Assembly (NCBI RefSeq): GCF_014837165.1
Contig: NZ_JACSPM010000001.1
Location: forward strand, 339,618 to 403,617
Direction: 5' to 3'
DNA: 64,000 bases
Origin: Microbacterium gallinarum
GTDB lineage: Bacteria > Actinomycetota > Actinomycetes > Actinomycetales > Microbacteriaceae
Under the pieces are notes generated by a model, which made no database searches, was not told the origin of the DNA, and worked only from the letters and a program-made list of their open reading frames with translations. Each line of letters opens with the position of its first letter. Positions within the stretch are counted from its first letter, which is position 1. Positions 8,074 through 16,692 of the stretch are shown piece by piece. The position numbers and the translations under genes were made by a program.

Positions 8074-9756
8074 ATGACGACGACGTCAGCGCCCGCCTCG
8101 GGCATGAACAAGGCGAGAGTGGGGGTCCAACGCTTCGGCACCTTCCTCTCCGGCATGATCATGCCGAACATCGCGGCCTTCATCGCATGGGGCTTCATCA
8201 CCATGCTCTTCATCCCCGCCGGATTCTTCGGCGTGGACAGCCCCTTCGGGTGGCACTGGTACCCCGTATCCGAGATCATCGGCGGCGGCGGCGATCAGGC
8301 CATCATCGGCTGGCAGGGCTCCATGGTGGCCCTGGCCGAAGCCGACGGGGCGACCTTCTGGGCCTACGTGGGCCTCGTCGGGCCCATGGTGACGTACCTG
8401 CTTCCGCTCCTCATCGCCAACACCGCCGGCCGCATGGTCTACGGTGAGCGCGGCGGCGTGGTCGCCACGATCGCAACGGTCGGCGTCATCGTCGGCACCA
8501 ACATCCCGATGTTCCTCGGCGCGATGATCATGGGTCCGATCGCGGCGCTGATCACGAAGTGGATGGACCGGATCTGGGACGGCAAGATCAAGCCCGGCTT
8601 CGAGATGCTGGTGAACAACTTCTCGGCGGGCATCCTCGGCATGATCCTCGCGATCATCGGCTTCTTCGCGTTCGGCCCGGTGATGCTCGGCATCAGCGCC
8701 GTCCTCGGTGGCGCGGTCGGCTGGCTGGTCGAGTTCAACCTGCTGCCGCTGGTCTCGATCATCGTCGAGCCCGCCAAGGTGCTGTTCCTCAACAACGCCA
8801 TCAACCATGGCGTCTTCACGCCGCTCGGCATCGAGCAGGCCGCGGAGACCGGCAAGTCGATCCTCTTCCTCATCGAGGCGAACCCCGGCCCGGGCCTCGG
8901 CCTGCTGCTCGCGTTCACCTTCTTCGGTGTGGGCGCGGCGAAGGCGTCCGCTCCCGGCGCGATCATCATCCAGTTCTTCGGCGGCATCCACGAGATCTAC
9001 TTCCCGTACGCGCTGAGCAAGCCGATGACGGTCCTGGCGCTGATCGCGGGAGGCGCGACCGGCGTCACGACGAACATGCTGCTGGGCGGCGGACTCGCGT
9101 TCCCGGCAGCTCCGGGCAGCATCATCGCGGTGACCGCCGCAGCGATCGGACCCGGCATCGGCAACCTCCTGGTGGTGTACCTCTCGGTCGCCCTCGCGGC
9201 CACCGTGACCTTCCTGGTCGCCGGCGTCATCCTGCGCGCCTCACGCAAGCGCGACCTGCTCGCCGAGGGCGACACGTTCGGCGCCGCGATCAGCCAGACC
9301 GAGGCGAACAAGGGCAAGTCCTCGGCTGCTCTCGACGCGCTTCGCGCCTCGGACGGCAAGGACCGCGAGGCGGTGCGCGAAGCCGAGGAGGCGGTCGACA
9401 AGCTCGAGACCGAGGCCGAGACCGCGGGCCTCGCCGACGGCGGTGTGCTCACCACGAAGCGCGTGCGCAACATCGTGTTCGCGTGCGACGCGGGCATGGG
9501 CTCATCGGCGATGGGCGCGAGCGTGCTGCGCAACAAGATCAAGAAGGCGGGCATCGAGGACGTCACGGTCGTCAACAAGGCGATCGCCAACCTGGATGCG
9601 TCGGCGGATCTCGTCATCACGCAGAACCAGCTCACCGACCGCGCGCGCAAGCAGACGCCGAGCGCGGTGCACGTGTCGGTGGACAATTTCATGAACTCGC
9701 CGAAGTACGACGAGGTCGTGGACCTCGTGCGTGACCAGCACCAGGATGGTGTCTAG
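8074..9756 (+). CDS. mtlA: Mannitol-specific PTS permease EIICB
   Basis: A 560-residue membrane permease that imports mannitol and phosphorylates it to mannitol-1-phosphate. The N-terminal EIIC domain begins RFGTFLSGMIMPNIAAFIAW, typical of MtlA. It is followed by a charged, coiled-coil-like linker of about 70-80 residues (about 390-465) and an EIIB domain with phosphocysteine Cys471 in VFACDAGMGSSAMG. The EIIA domain is a separate gene, mtlF, as in other Gram-positive bacteria. GGGAGA lies about 7 nt before ATG 8074; the longer in-frame reading overlaps ptsI and is rejected. A hairpin separates it from mtlF. Confidence 0.95.
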   Translation: MTTTSAPASGMNKARVGVQRFGTFLSGMIMPNIAAFIAWGFITMLFIPAGFFGVDSPFGWHWYPVSEIIGGGGDQAIIGWQGSMVALAEADGATFWAYVGLVGPMVTYLLPLLIANTAGRMVYGERGGVVATIATVGVIVGTNIPMFLGAMIMGPIAALITKWMDRIWDGKIKPGFEMLVNNFSAGILGMILAIIGFFAFGPVMLGISAVLGGAVGWLVEFNLLPLVSIIVEPAKVLFLNNAINHGVFTPLGIEQAAETGKSILFLIEANPGPGLGLLLAFTFFGVGAAKASAPGAIIIQFFGGIHEIYFPYALSKPMTVLALIAGGATGVTTNMLLGGGLAFPAAPGSIIAVTAAAIGPGIGNLLVVYLSVALAATVTFLVAGVILRASRKRDLLAEGDTFGAAISQTEANKGKSSAALDALRASDGKDREAVREAEEAVDKLETEAETAGLADGGVLTTKRVRNIVFACDAGMGSSAMGASVLRNKIKKAGIEDVTVVNKAIANLDASADLVITQNQLTDRARKQTPSAVHVSVDNFMNSPKYDEVVDLVRDQHQDGV

Positions 9757-9772
9757 GCGTTGAGAACGGCTG

Positions 9773-9804
9773 CGGAGCCGGGCGGCGAGAGGCCCCCGGC
9801 TCCG
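9773..9804 (+). terminator. Intercistronic hairpin between mtlA and mtlF
   Basis: A perfect 10-bp stem, CGGAGCCGGG (9773-9782) with CCCGGCTCCG (9795-9804), around a 12-nt loop. There is no T-run after it. It may partly terminate or stabilise the mtlA mRNA 3' end and so set the ratio of MtlA to MtlF. Confidence 0.55.
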
Positions 9805-9851
9805 TGGTCTTCGGCTGAGGCATCCGATCGACAACGAAAGGCGACGAAGAC

Positions 9852-10289
9852 ATGGCACGTGACGTACTGAGCATCGGACAGGTCCGGATCCACAGCGGGA
9901 GCGCGACGCGCGAGGAGGCGATGAAGGAGGCGGCCGACATCCTCGAGTCCGCCGGCGCCGTCACCAGCGCCTACTTCGATGCGATGCAGCAGCGCGAACA
10001 GACCGTGTCGACGTACATGGGCAACGAGCTCGCGATCCCGCATGGTACGAACGAGACCAAGCACACGATCCTCGATTCGGCGCTGTCGGTGGTCCGCTAC
10101 GACGGCGGCGTCGACTGGGACGGCGAGCCCGTGACCTTCGTGGTGGGCATCGCCGGCAAGGGCGACGAGCACCTCGAGATCCTGTCGCAGATCGCGATCC
10201 TCTTCTCCGACGAGGACGAGGTGCAGAAGCTGAAAGAGGCGGAGACGCCCGAAGAGCTGTTCGCGCTGGTCTCCGCCGCGGGCGTGTGA
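9852..10289 (+). CDS. mtlF: Mannitol-specific PTS EIIA component
   Basis: A 145-residue cytoplasmic EIIA that passes phosphate from HPr-His17 to the EIIB domain of MtlA. The phosphohistidine is His64 in NELAIPHGTNETK, and the VVGIAGKGDEHLEILSQIAI stretch is typical of the mannitol/fructose EIIA fold. Length is normal. AAAGGCGACGAAGAC precedes ATG 9852. The stop codon overlaps the mtlD start (TGATG), indicating translational coupling. Confidence 0.95.
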   Translation: MARDVLSIGQVRIHSGSATREEAMKEAADILESAGAVTSAYFDAMQQREQTVSTYMGNELAIPHGTNETKHTILDSALSVVRYDGGVDWDGEPVTFVVGIAGKGDEHLEILSQIAILFSDEDEVQKLKEAETPEELFALVSAAGV

Positions 10290-11446
10290 TGAAGGCCGTC
10301 CACTTCGGAGCCGGCAACATCGGCCGGGGGTTCGTCGGGCTCCTCCTGCACGAGGGCGGGTACGAGCTCGTCTTCTCCGATGTCGCGGCCCCGCTCGTCG
10401 ATGCGATCAACGCCGTCGACTCGTACACGGTCCACGAGGTGGGCGACGCCGCGCGCGACACGGTCGTGACCGGCTTCCGGGCGATCAACAGCGCCGAGCA
10501 CCCCGACGAGGTCATCGAGGAGGTCGCGTCGGCCAACGTCGTCACGACGGCCGTCGGCCCGACGATCCTCAGGTTCGTCGCGCCGCACATCGTGGCCGGA
10601 CTCGCCCTGCGCGATCCCTCCTCCCCGCCGCTGCAGGTCATGGCCTGCGAGAACGCGATCAACGCCACCGACGTGCTGCGCGACCTGATGAAGGAGTCCG
10701 CCGGCGACGCGTGGGAGGCCCTCACCGCCCGCGTGGTGTTCGCCAACACCGCGGTCGACCGGATCGTGCCGGCCCAGCCGGAGGGCGGCGGCGTCGACGT
10801 CACCGTCGAGCCGTTCTACGAGTGGGCCATCGAGCGCCCGCCGTTCGGTGACGAGCCGCCCGTCATCCCGGGCGCGCACTTCGTCGAGGACCTCGCGCCG
10901 TACATCGAGCGCAAGCTCTTCACCGTGAACACGGGGCACGCCACCACCGCGTACTTCGGCGCCCAGGCGGGCATGGACACGATCGCCGCGGCATTGGCCG
11001 ACGAGGCGATCGCAGCGCGGGTCGCCGCGACGCTCGAGGAGACCTCGGCGCTGCTGGAGGCCAAGCACGGCCTCGACCCCGCAGACCTGGCGAGTTACCG
11101 CGCGACCATCCTGGGCCGGTTCCGCAACGTGGCGCTGCCCGACACGGTCTGGCGGGTCGGGCGGCAGCCACTGCGCAAGCTCTCACGGCACGAGCGCTTC
11201 GTCGGACCGGCGGCCGAGGCCGCCGAGCGCGGCCTGTCGGTGGACGCTCTCGTCGCCGCGATCGGCGCGCTGCTGGCGTTCGACGACGGCGAGGATCCGC
11301 AGGCGGTGGACCTGCAGCGGATGCTGCGCGAGCAGGATGCCGCGAGCTTCACCGCGGCCGCGACCGGCCTCGAGCCGCAGCATCCGCTCTTCGCGAAGGT
11401 CGTCACCGTCGTCGAAGCCCGACAGGCGGAGATCGGCGCGGGCTGA
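10289..11446 (+). CDS. mtlD: Mannitol-1-phosphate 5-dehydrogenase
   Basis: A 385-residue NAD-dependent enzyme that oxidises mannitol-1-phosphate to fructose-6-phosphate, completing mannitol entry into glycolysis. The Rossmann motif GAGNIGRGFVG is at the very N-terminus. The catalytic region KLFTVNTGHATTAYFG, with the conserved Lys-Xaa5-Asn-Xaa2-His pattern of long-chain mannitol dehydrogenases, is at about residues 210-225. Length matches the family (about 380). ATG 10289 overlaps the mtlF stop; a GTG one codon earlier is possible. This is the last gene of the operon and is followed by a hairpin. Confidence 0.95.
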   Translation: MKAVHFGAGNIGRGFVGLLLHEGGYELVFSDVAAPLVDAINAVDSYTVHEVGDAARDTVVTGFRAINSAEHPDEVIEEVASANVVTTAVGPTILRFVAPHIVAGLALRDPSSPPLQVMACENAINATDVLRDLMKESAGDAWEALTARVVFANTAVDRIVPAQPEGGGVDVTVEPFYEWAIERPPFGDEPPVIPGAHFVEDLAPYIERKLFTVNTGHATTAYFGAQAGMDTIAAALADEAIAARVAATLEETSALLEAKHGLDPADLASYRATILGRFRNVALPDTVWRVGRQPLRKLSRHERFVGPAAEAAERGLSVDALVAAIGALLAFDDGEDPQAVDLQRMLREQDAASFTAAATGLEPQHPLFAKVVTVVEARQAEIGAG

Positions 11447-11448
11447 GG

Positions 11449-11485
11449 ACGCCCGCCGGCGCACGACCACCGCCCGGGCGGGCGT
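11449..11485 (+). terminator. Hairpin terminator after mtlD
   Basis: A perfect 9-bp stem, ACGCCCGCC (11449-11457) with GGCGGGCGT (11477-11485), around a 19-nt loop. It starts 3 nt after the mtlD stop codon. It is GC-only and lacks a T-run. Confidence 0.5.
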
Positions 11486-11506
11486 GGAGGGATCCCCGCG
11501 CGCGAT

Positions 11507-11512
11507 TACGCT
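11507..11512 (+). promoter_or_regulatory. Leaderless -10 box TACGCT
   Basis: It ends 6 nt before the GTG start at 11519. Confidence 0.5.
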
Positions 11513-11518
11513 CGTGAG

Positions 11519-12319
11519 GTGACCGAATCGTCCTCGCCCGACTCCCCCGCCGCTCCCTCCGGGACACCACGCTCGCCCCGGCGCGGGCTGCGCGTGCTGT
11601 GGTGGATCCTCGGGTCGATCGGCGCCCTCCTCCTGCTCGCCGTCGTCGGCATCCTGATCTGGAGCCACGTCGGCGTCATGGCGGCCGAGCCGGAGCCGCT
11701 CGCCGAGGTGCGAGCGAACGCCGCGATCGAGATCACCGACACATCGGGCGCGATCGTGATGGAGCCCGCCAACGGCGCGTCCGAGACGGGCCTCGTCTTC
11801 GTCCCCGGCGCGAAGGTCGATCCGTGGGCGTACGCGAACAACCTCGCGGGCATGGTCGAGGACGCGAACGTCACCGTGGTGATCACGAAGCCGTGGCTGA
11901 ACCTCGCATTCTTCGACCTGCGGCCCCTGTCGGCGTTCACCGAGCTCGTGCCCGGGATCGACACGTGGGCCGTGGGCGGCCACTCACTCGGCGGCGTGCG
12001 CGCCTGCCAGCTCGCGACCGACGCCGAGGCGCTGGTGCTGTTCGGCTCGTACTGCGCGAACGACCTGTCCGACTCCGGGCTGCCCGTGATCAGCATCGCG
12101 GGAAGCGAGGACGGCCTCTCGACTCCGGAGAAGATCGCCGACGCCCGGCCGCTCCTGCCCGACGACGCGCGCATGGAGGTCATCGACGGCGCCAGCCACG
12201 CGTCCTTCGGCGACTACGGCCTGCAGGCCGGAGACGGCACGCCCACGATCTCGGACGCGGAGATGGATGCCGCGCTGTCGGCCCTGCTGGTGTCGTTCGG
12301 GGAGGAGCTCGCGCAGTGA
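11519..12319 (+). CDS. Membrane-anchored alpha/beta hydrolase
   Basis: A 266-residue protein with a Ser/Pro-rich cytoplasmic N-terminus, one transmembrane helix (about 27-48, LWWILGSIGALLLLAVVG) and an extracytoplasmic alpha/beta-hydrolase domain. The nucleophile elbow is GHSLGG with Ser156; the later SEDGLST and GASHASFG stretches supply a plausible acid and histidine. It resembles the Abhydrolase_5 group. The natural substrate is unknown. GTG 11519 fits a leaderless start. The end overlaps the next gene by GTGA, so a hydrolase and a TSUP permease are made together. Confidence 0.78.
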   Translation: MTESSSPDSPAAPSGTPRSPRRGLRVLWWILGSIGALLLLAVVGILIWSHVGVMAAEPEPLAEVRANAAIEITDTSGAIVMEPANGASETGLVFVPGAKVDPWAYANNLAGMVEDANVTVVITKPWLNLAFFDLRPLSAFTELVPGIDTWAVGGHSLGGVRACQLATDAEALVLFGSYCANDLSDSGLPVISIAGSEDGLSTPEKIADARPLLPDDARMEVIDGASHASFGDYGLQAGDGTPTISDAEMDAALSALLVSFGEELAQ

Positions 12320-13038
12320 CGCTCGTCCTCGCGTGCTCCGCCGCCTTCGTCGCGGCCGTGATCCAGCGCATCACGGGGCTGGGATTCGTCCTGGTGCTCG
12401 TCGGGCCGATCGTGCTGCTCTACGGTCCCCTCGAGGGCGTCACGATCGGCGTGCTGCTCGCGCTCGTCGCTTCGCTCACGGCCATCCCCCTGGTGTGGAA
12501 GCAGATCGAGTGGCGTCGCGCCTGGTGGCTCATCTGGCCGGGGCTGCTCGCCGCTCCGTTCGGCGCCCTTCTCGTGCGCGTCCTGCCCGAGCCGGCGCTG
12601 CTCCTGCTGATCGCCGCCATGGCCTACTTCGCCCTGCTCGCGGGCCGGATGCCGGCACTGTCCGCCTCGCTGCGGGGCCGCACGGGCGCCGTCGTCGCGG
12701 GCTCGGCGGCGGGGTTCATGCACGTCGCGAGTGGACTGTCCGGCCCGCCGCTCGCCGCATACGCGGTCGGCGACGGCTGGCCTCAGCGCCGGTTCGCGGC
12801 GAGCGTGCAGGTGATCTTCGCCGTGTTCAGCGTCGTCTCGGTCGCGTTGCGCGGACTGCCGGCATCCCCCGTCCCCGATGTCTGGACGCTCGTGGCCGCC
12901 ACCGCCGGCGGGATCGCGATCGGAACCATCCTGAGCCGTCACGTCGCACCCGGCATCGCGCGGAAGGCGATGCTCGCCATCGCGTGGGCGGGCGCGACGG
13001 TGGTGCTCGTGCGCGGCATCCTGGCACTGTTGTCCTGA
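12316..13038 (+). CDS. TSUP (TauE/SafE) family permease
   Basis: A 240-residue membrane protein with about seven or eight hydrophobic segments. QRITGLGFVLVLVGP near the N-terminus and GFMHVASGLSGPPLAAYAV in the middle are the two half-repeats of the TauE/SafE sulfite-exporter family. Members move sulfite, sulfonates or small organic acids. GTG 12316 overlaps the hydrolase stop codon (GTGA), so it is translationally coupled to it; the pair may cleave a compound outside the cell and transport a product, which is inference. Confidence 0.8.
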   Translation: MTLVLACSAAFVAAVIQRITGLGFVLVLVGPIVLLYGPLEGVTIGVLLALVASLTAIPLVWKQIEWRRAWWLIWPGLLAAPFGALLVRVLPEPALLLLIAAMAYFALLAGRMPALSASLRGRTGAVVAGSAAGFMHVASGLSGPPLAAYAVGDGWPQRRFAASVQVIFAVFSVVSVALRGLPASPVPDVWTLVAATAGGIAIGTILSRHVAPGIARKAMLAIAWAGATVVLVRGILALLS

Positions 13039-13078
13039 CGGCATCGCCCCTGATCGGATCCGATTTCGGTTAATGCCG

Positions 13079-13091
13079 ACTAACGTTTAGT
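13079..13091. promoter_or_regulatory. Operator-like inverted repeat ACTAACGTTTAGT
   Basis: Perfect 5-bp arms ACTAA and TTAGT around a 3-nt spacer, in an AT-rich patch 56 nt before the monooxygenase start. The size and form suit a TetR-type repressor site. No regulator gene is adjacent. Confidence 0.4.
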
Positions 13092-13146
13092 GTTTCTTCG
13101 CTGGGGTCGGCGTCGTCACGCCGACACAATGACGTGTGGGAGACGA

Positions 13147-14511
13147 ATGAGCGAGCTTCGCTATGCCATCATCGGCGCCGGTCCATCGGGACTGTCCGCC
13201 GCGCGCGCCCTCCAGAAGGCGGGCATCGACTTCGACGGATACGAGGCATCCCGCGGGGTCGGCGGCCTCTGGGACATCGAGAACCCGCGCTCGACCATGT
13301 ACGAGTCCGCGCACCTCATCTCGTCGCGCACCACCACGGAGTTCGCCGAGTTCCCGATGGACACCGACGCCGACTACCCGAGCCATCGCACGCTCATCCG
13401 CTACTTCCGCGACTTCGCCGACCGATTCCGGCTCACCGAGCGGTTCCGGTTCGAGACGAAGGTCACCTCTCTCACGCGCGACGACGACGGCGAATGGATG
13501 CTGCGCGCCGACTCGCCCGACGGCCCTCTCGACGAGCGCTACGACGGAGTCATCCTCGCGAACGGCACCCTCGCCGAGCCGAACGTCCCGACCTTCCGCG
13601 GCGAGTTCACCGGGGAGCTGCTGCACACCAGCGCCTACAAGGCCGCGAGCCAGCTGGCCGGCAAGCGCGTGCTCATCATCGGGGCCGGCAACTCCGGCTG
13701 CGACATCGCGGTCGACGCCGTGCACCACGCGTCATCCGTCGACATGAGCGTGCGCCGCGGGTACTACTTCGTGCCCCGGTACCTGTTCGGCAAGCCGAGC
13801 GACACGCTCAACCAGGGGCGCCCGCTCCCCGCGCGCATCAAGCAGTTCGTCGACAAGCGGGTGCTCCAGGCGTTCACCGGCGACCCGGTGCGGTTCGGCT
13901 TCCCCAAGCCCGACTACCGGCTCTACGAGTCGCATCCGATCGTCAACACGCTGATCCTCAACCACCTCGGCCAGGGCGATCTGCGGATCCGCCCCGACGT
14001 CGACCGCTTCGACGGCCGCACCGTGCACTTCCGCGACGGCTCCCGCGGCGAGTACGACCTCGTGCTCCTCGCGACCGGCTACACGCTCGACTACCCCTTC
14101 GTCGACCGCGAGGCGCTGCACTGGACCGGGTGGTCGCCGAAGCTCTTCCTCAACGTCTTCCCGCCGTCGTTCAACGGGCTGTACGTCATGGGGATGATCG
14201 AGGCCTCGGGCATCGGCTGGCAGGGCCGCTACGAGCAGGCCGAGCTGATCGCCGAGTACCTCGCCGCGCTGGAGCGCGCCCCCGAGCGCGCAGCCGAGTT
14301 CCGCCGCCGCGCGACGGGCGAGCCGTGGCCCGACCTCACCGGCGGCTACAGGTACCTCGGACTCGAGCGCATGTCGTACTACGTGAACAAGGACGCCTAC
14401 CGCCGCGCCGTGCGCGCCGCCACCACCGCGCTCCGCGGCGACGCCCGTGACGCGGCGCCGGGGCGCGGCATCCGCTCATCTCGTCGCCGTTCGAAGAAGG
14501 TGCCCGCATGA
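13147..14511 (+). CDS. Flavin-containing monooxygenase (FMO type)
   Basis: A 454-residue NADPH- and FAD-dependent monooxygenase. The FAD Rossmann motif GAGPSGL is at residues 9-15, the FMO fingerprint FxGxxxHxxxY appears as FTGELLHTSAY, the NADPH motif is GAGNSG, and the ATGYT motif lies near residue 310. Family members insert one oxygen into N, S or (Baeyer-Villiger) carbonyl groups. GGGAGA precedes ATG 13147. The gene overlaps the next by ATGA and starts a three-gene coupled unit with a bile-acid-type symporter and an SDR, suggesting oxidation of an imported terpenoid- or steroid-like compound. The substrate is not shown by the sequence. Confidence 0.87.
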   Translation: MSELRYAIIGAGPSGLSAARALQKAGIDFDGYEASRGVGGLWDIENPRSTMYESAHLISSRTTTEFAEFPMDTDADYPSHRTLIRYFRDFADRFRLTERFRFETKVTSLTRDDDGEWMLRADSPDGPLDERYDGVILANGTLAEPNVPTFRGEFTGELLHTSAYKAASQLAGKRVLIIGAGNSGCDIAVDAVHHASSVDMSVRRGYYFVPRYLFGKPSDTLNQGRPLPARIKQFVDKRVLQAFTGDPVRFGFPKPDYRLYESHPIVNTLILNHLGQGDLRIRPDVDRFDGRTVHFRDGSRGEYDLVLLATGYTLDYPFVDREALHWTGWSPKLFLNVFPPSFNGLYVMGMIEASGIGWQGRYEQAELIAEYLAALERAPERAAEFRRRATGEPWPDLTGGYRYLGLERMSYYVNKDAYRRAVRAATTALRGDARDAAPGRGIRSSRRRSKKVPA

Positions 14512-15548
14512 ATCCCGACGACATCGCGCTCAACTTCAACCCGGGCACGCTCGTCATCCTGAACGTGGTGCTCGGGCTGATCATGTTCGGCATCGCGCTC
14601 GATACCACCGTCGACGACTTCAAGGTCGTCGCCCGCAAGCCGAAGCCGTTCGTCATCGCGATCCTCGCGCAGCTGCTCGTGCTGCCCGCCGTCACGTTCG
14701 GGCTGACGTTGATCCTTCCGGTGACGCCCTCGATGGCGCTCGGCATGATCCTCGTGGCGTGCTGTCCGCCCGGCAACATCTCGCAGGTGCTCACGCACCG
14801 CGCGGGCGGGAATGTCGCCCTCTCCGTGTCCATGACGGCCGTGTCGAACGTGATCTACATCTTCGCGCTGCCGCTCAGCGTCGCCTTCTGGGGCTCGCTG
14901 CACCCCACCGCCTCGACGCTGCTCGAGGCCGTCGAGCTCAACGCGTGGGCGATGCTGCTCGACATCTTCCTCATCATCGGACTGCCCTTCGCGGCGGGCC
15001 TTCTCATCCGCAACCGGTTCGAGCGCTTCGCCGTGCGCGTCCAGCCGTTCGTCAAGTGGTTCTCGCTGCTCGCCCTGGTCGGCTTCATCGTGGCCGCGCT
15101 CGCCGGCAACTGGGCGTACTTCGTGGCGTTCCTCGGCATCATCGTGCTCGTCGTGACGATCCACGACGCCGTCGCGCTCGCGATCGGCTACAGCACCGCC
15201 GTGGTCGGCGGGCTCGGCACCCGCGAGCGCAAGGCGATGACGTTCGAGGTCGGCATCCGCAACGCCGGCCTCGGGCTCGGCCTCGTCTTCGCCTTCTTCG
15301 GCGGACTGGGCGGCATGGCCATCGTGGCCGGCTGGTGGGGCATCTGGGACATCATCGCCGGCCTGATCGTCGCCGCCCTGTGGGCACGGCACACGAAGAA
15401 GCGCACCGGCAGCTCGAAGGGCGATGCCACCCGGCACGCGCTGGACGGGGATGCCTCGGCTCCCCACGCCGCGGGTGACGCTGCCTCGCCCGACGCCGCC
15501 GCGGACGACGCCGCCTCGCCCGACGCCGCCGCAGGGTCGGCATCGTGA
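14508..15548 (+). CDS. Bile acid:sodium symporter family (BASS) transporter
   Basis: A 346-residue membrane protein with about nine or ten transmembrane segments. ACCPPGNISQVLTHRAGGN and FEVGIRNAGLGLGLVFAF are the paired signature loops of the BASS family, whose members couple sodium to uptake of organic anions such as bile acids, pantoate or keto acids. The last 40 residues form a repetitive Ala/Asp/Ser/Pro tail in which DAASPDAAA occurs twice. ATG 14508 overlaps the monooxygenase stop (ATGA), and the stop overlaps the SDR start, so the three proteins should be made in step. Confidence 0.88.
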   Translation: MNPDDIALNFNPGTLVILNVVLGLIMFGIALDTTVDDFKVVARKPKPFVIAILAQLLVLPAVTFGLTLILPVTPSMALGMILVACCPPGNISQVLTHRAGGNVALSVSMTAVSNVIYIFALPLSVAFWGSLHPTASTLLEAVELNAWAMLLDIFLIIGLPFAAGLLIRNRFERFAVRVQPFVKWFSLLALVGFIVAALAGNWAYFVAFLGIIVLVVTIHDAVALAIGYSTAVVGGLGTRERKAMTFEVGIRNAGLGLGLVFAFFGGLGGMAIVAGWWGIWDIIAGLIVAALWARHTKKRTGSSKGDATRHALDGDASAPHAAGDAASPDAAADDAASPDAAAGSAS

Positions 15549-16501
15549 GCGCTCGCGTCCTCGTCACCGGCGGTGCGGGCTTCCTCGGCTCGAACGTCGC
15601 CGCCGCACTCGTCGCGCACCCCGACGTCGAGCTCGTCGTCGCCGGCGACGTGCGCCGGCCGGAGCATCCGCTGGAGGGAGTCGTCTACGACGACTGCGAC
15701 GTCACCCGGGCGTCGGGCCTCGTGCCACTGCTGGAGCGCCACGGCATCGACGTGGTCGTGCACCTGGCCGCGATCGTGAACCCGGGCCGCGACCACGACC
15801 TCGAGTACCGCGTGGACGTCGAGGGATCGGAGCACGTGCTCGACGCGTGCGTCGCCGTCGGCGTGCGGCGCATCGTCGTGTCGTCGTCGGGTGCGGCGTA
15901 CGGTTACCACCCCGACAACCCCGAGTGGCTGCGCGAGACCGACGCGATCCGCGGCAACGACGAGTTCCCGTACTCGAAGCACAAGCGCCTTGTCGAGGAG
16001 ATGCTCGCCGAGCGCCGGCGCAGCGCGCCCGGACTCGAGCAGGTCGTGTTCCGCATCGGCACGATCCTCGGCCCGACCGTGCAGAATCAGATCACGGCGC
16101 TCTGGGACGGTCCGCGCGTCCTCGCGGTGCGCGGCTCGGACTCGCCCTTCGTGTTCGTGTGGGTCGACGACGTCGCCGCCGCGATGGTCCGCGCCGCGAC
16201 GGACGGCCCCGCCGGCATCTACAACGTCGCCGGCGACGGGAAGCTCACCGTGCACGAGATCGCCCGGCGACTCGGCAAGCCGCTGCTCACCGTGCCGGCC
16301 GGCGTCCTCGCCTTCGCGCTGCGCGTGGGACGGATGCTGCGCCTCACCGTCCACGGACCCGAACAGGTCGGCTTCCTCCGCTACCGCCCGGTGCTCGCCA
16401 ACGAGGCCCTCAAGCGCGACTTCGGCTTCACACCGACGAAGACCTCGGCCGAGGCCTTCGAGGCCTACCTCGCGACCCACCCCGGCGTCGCCCGGCGCTG
16501 A
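15545..16501 (+). CDS. NAD-dependent epimerase/dehydratase (extended SDR)
   Basis: A 318-residue extended short-chain dehydrogenase. TGGAGFLGSN at residues 8-17 is the NAD-binding TGxxGFxG motif; the catalytic set is SSSGAAYG plus Tyr-x-x-x-Lys in YSKHK. It is similar in layout to UDP-sugar epimerases and to 3-beta-hydroxysteroid dehydrogenases, so it could oxidise a hydroxyl on the same compound handled by the monooxygenase. GTG 15545 overlaps the symporter stop (GTGA). It is the last gene before a convergent gap with repeats. Confidence 0.82.
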   Translation: MSARVLVTGGAGFLGSNVAAALVAHPDVELVVAGDVRRPEHPLEGVVYDDCDVTRASGLVPLLERHGIDVVVHLAAIVNPGRDHDLEYRVDVEGSEHVLDACVAVGVRRIVVSSSGAAYGYHPDNPEWLRETDAIRGNDEFPYSKHKRLVEEMLAERRRSAPGLEQVVFRIGTILGPTVQNQITALWDGPRVLAVRGSDSPFVFVWVDDVAAAMVRAATDGPAGIYNVAGDGKLTVHEIARRLGKPLLTVPAGVLAFALRVGRMLRLTVHGPEQVGFLRYRPVLANEALKRDFGFTPTKTSAEAFEAYLATHPGVARR

Positions 16502-16571
16502 GCCGCGGGCTGCGGCTCGTGGCCTCGGATCGCCGACGGGCGCCGGGCTGCGGCATGCCTCCTCCCTCCCC

Positions 16572-16658
16572 TCCGCCGTCGCCGAGATAAGGAGATCTGG
16601 CGGAGACAGGACGTCTCGCGCCAAAACGTCCTGCGTACGGCAGATCTCCTGATCCGGG
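16572..16658. repeat. Palindromic intergenic repeat, copy 2
   Basis: The diverged second copy of the element at 3422-3504. Inverted arms lie at 16586-16614 and 16626-16654 (24 of 29 pairs match) with an 11-nt loop. As with copy 1, it lies between convergent genes (SDR and adenosine deaminase). Both copies keep the GATCTGGCG / CAGATC and GGACG / CGTCC stem blocks. Confidence 0.8.
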
Positions 16659-16692
16659 TGAAGGCAGAACGGGGCCCGCGCCCGTGGGCGAG

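Noticed and set aside
12214..13044. Antisense open frame over the TSUP permease
   Set aside because: The plus-strand reading gives clear transmembrane segments and TauE/SafE motifs; the antisense one is low complexity.
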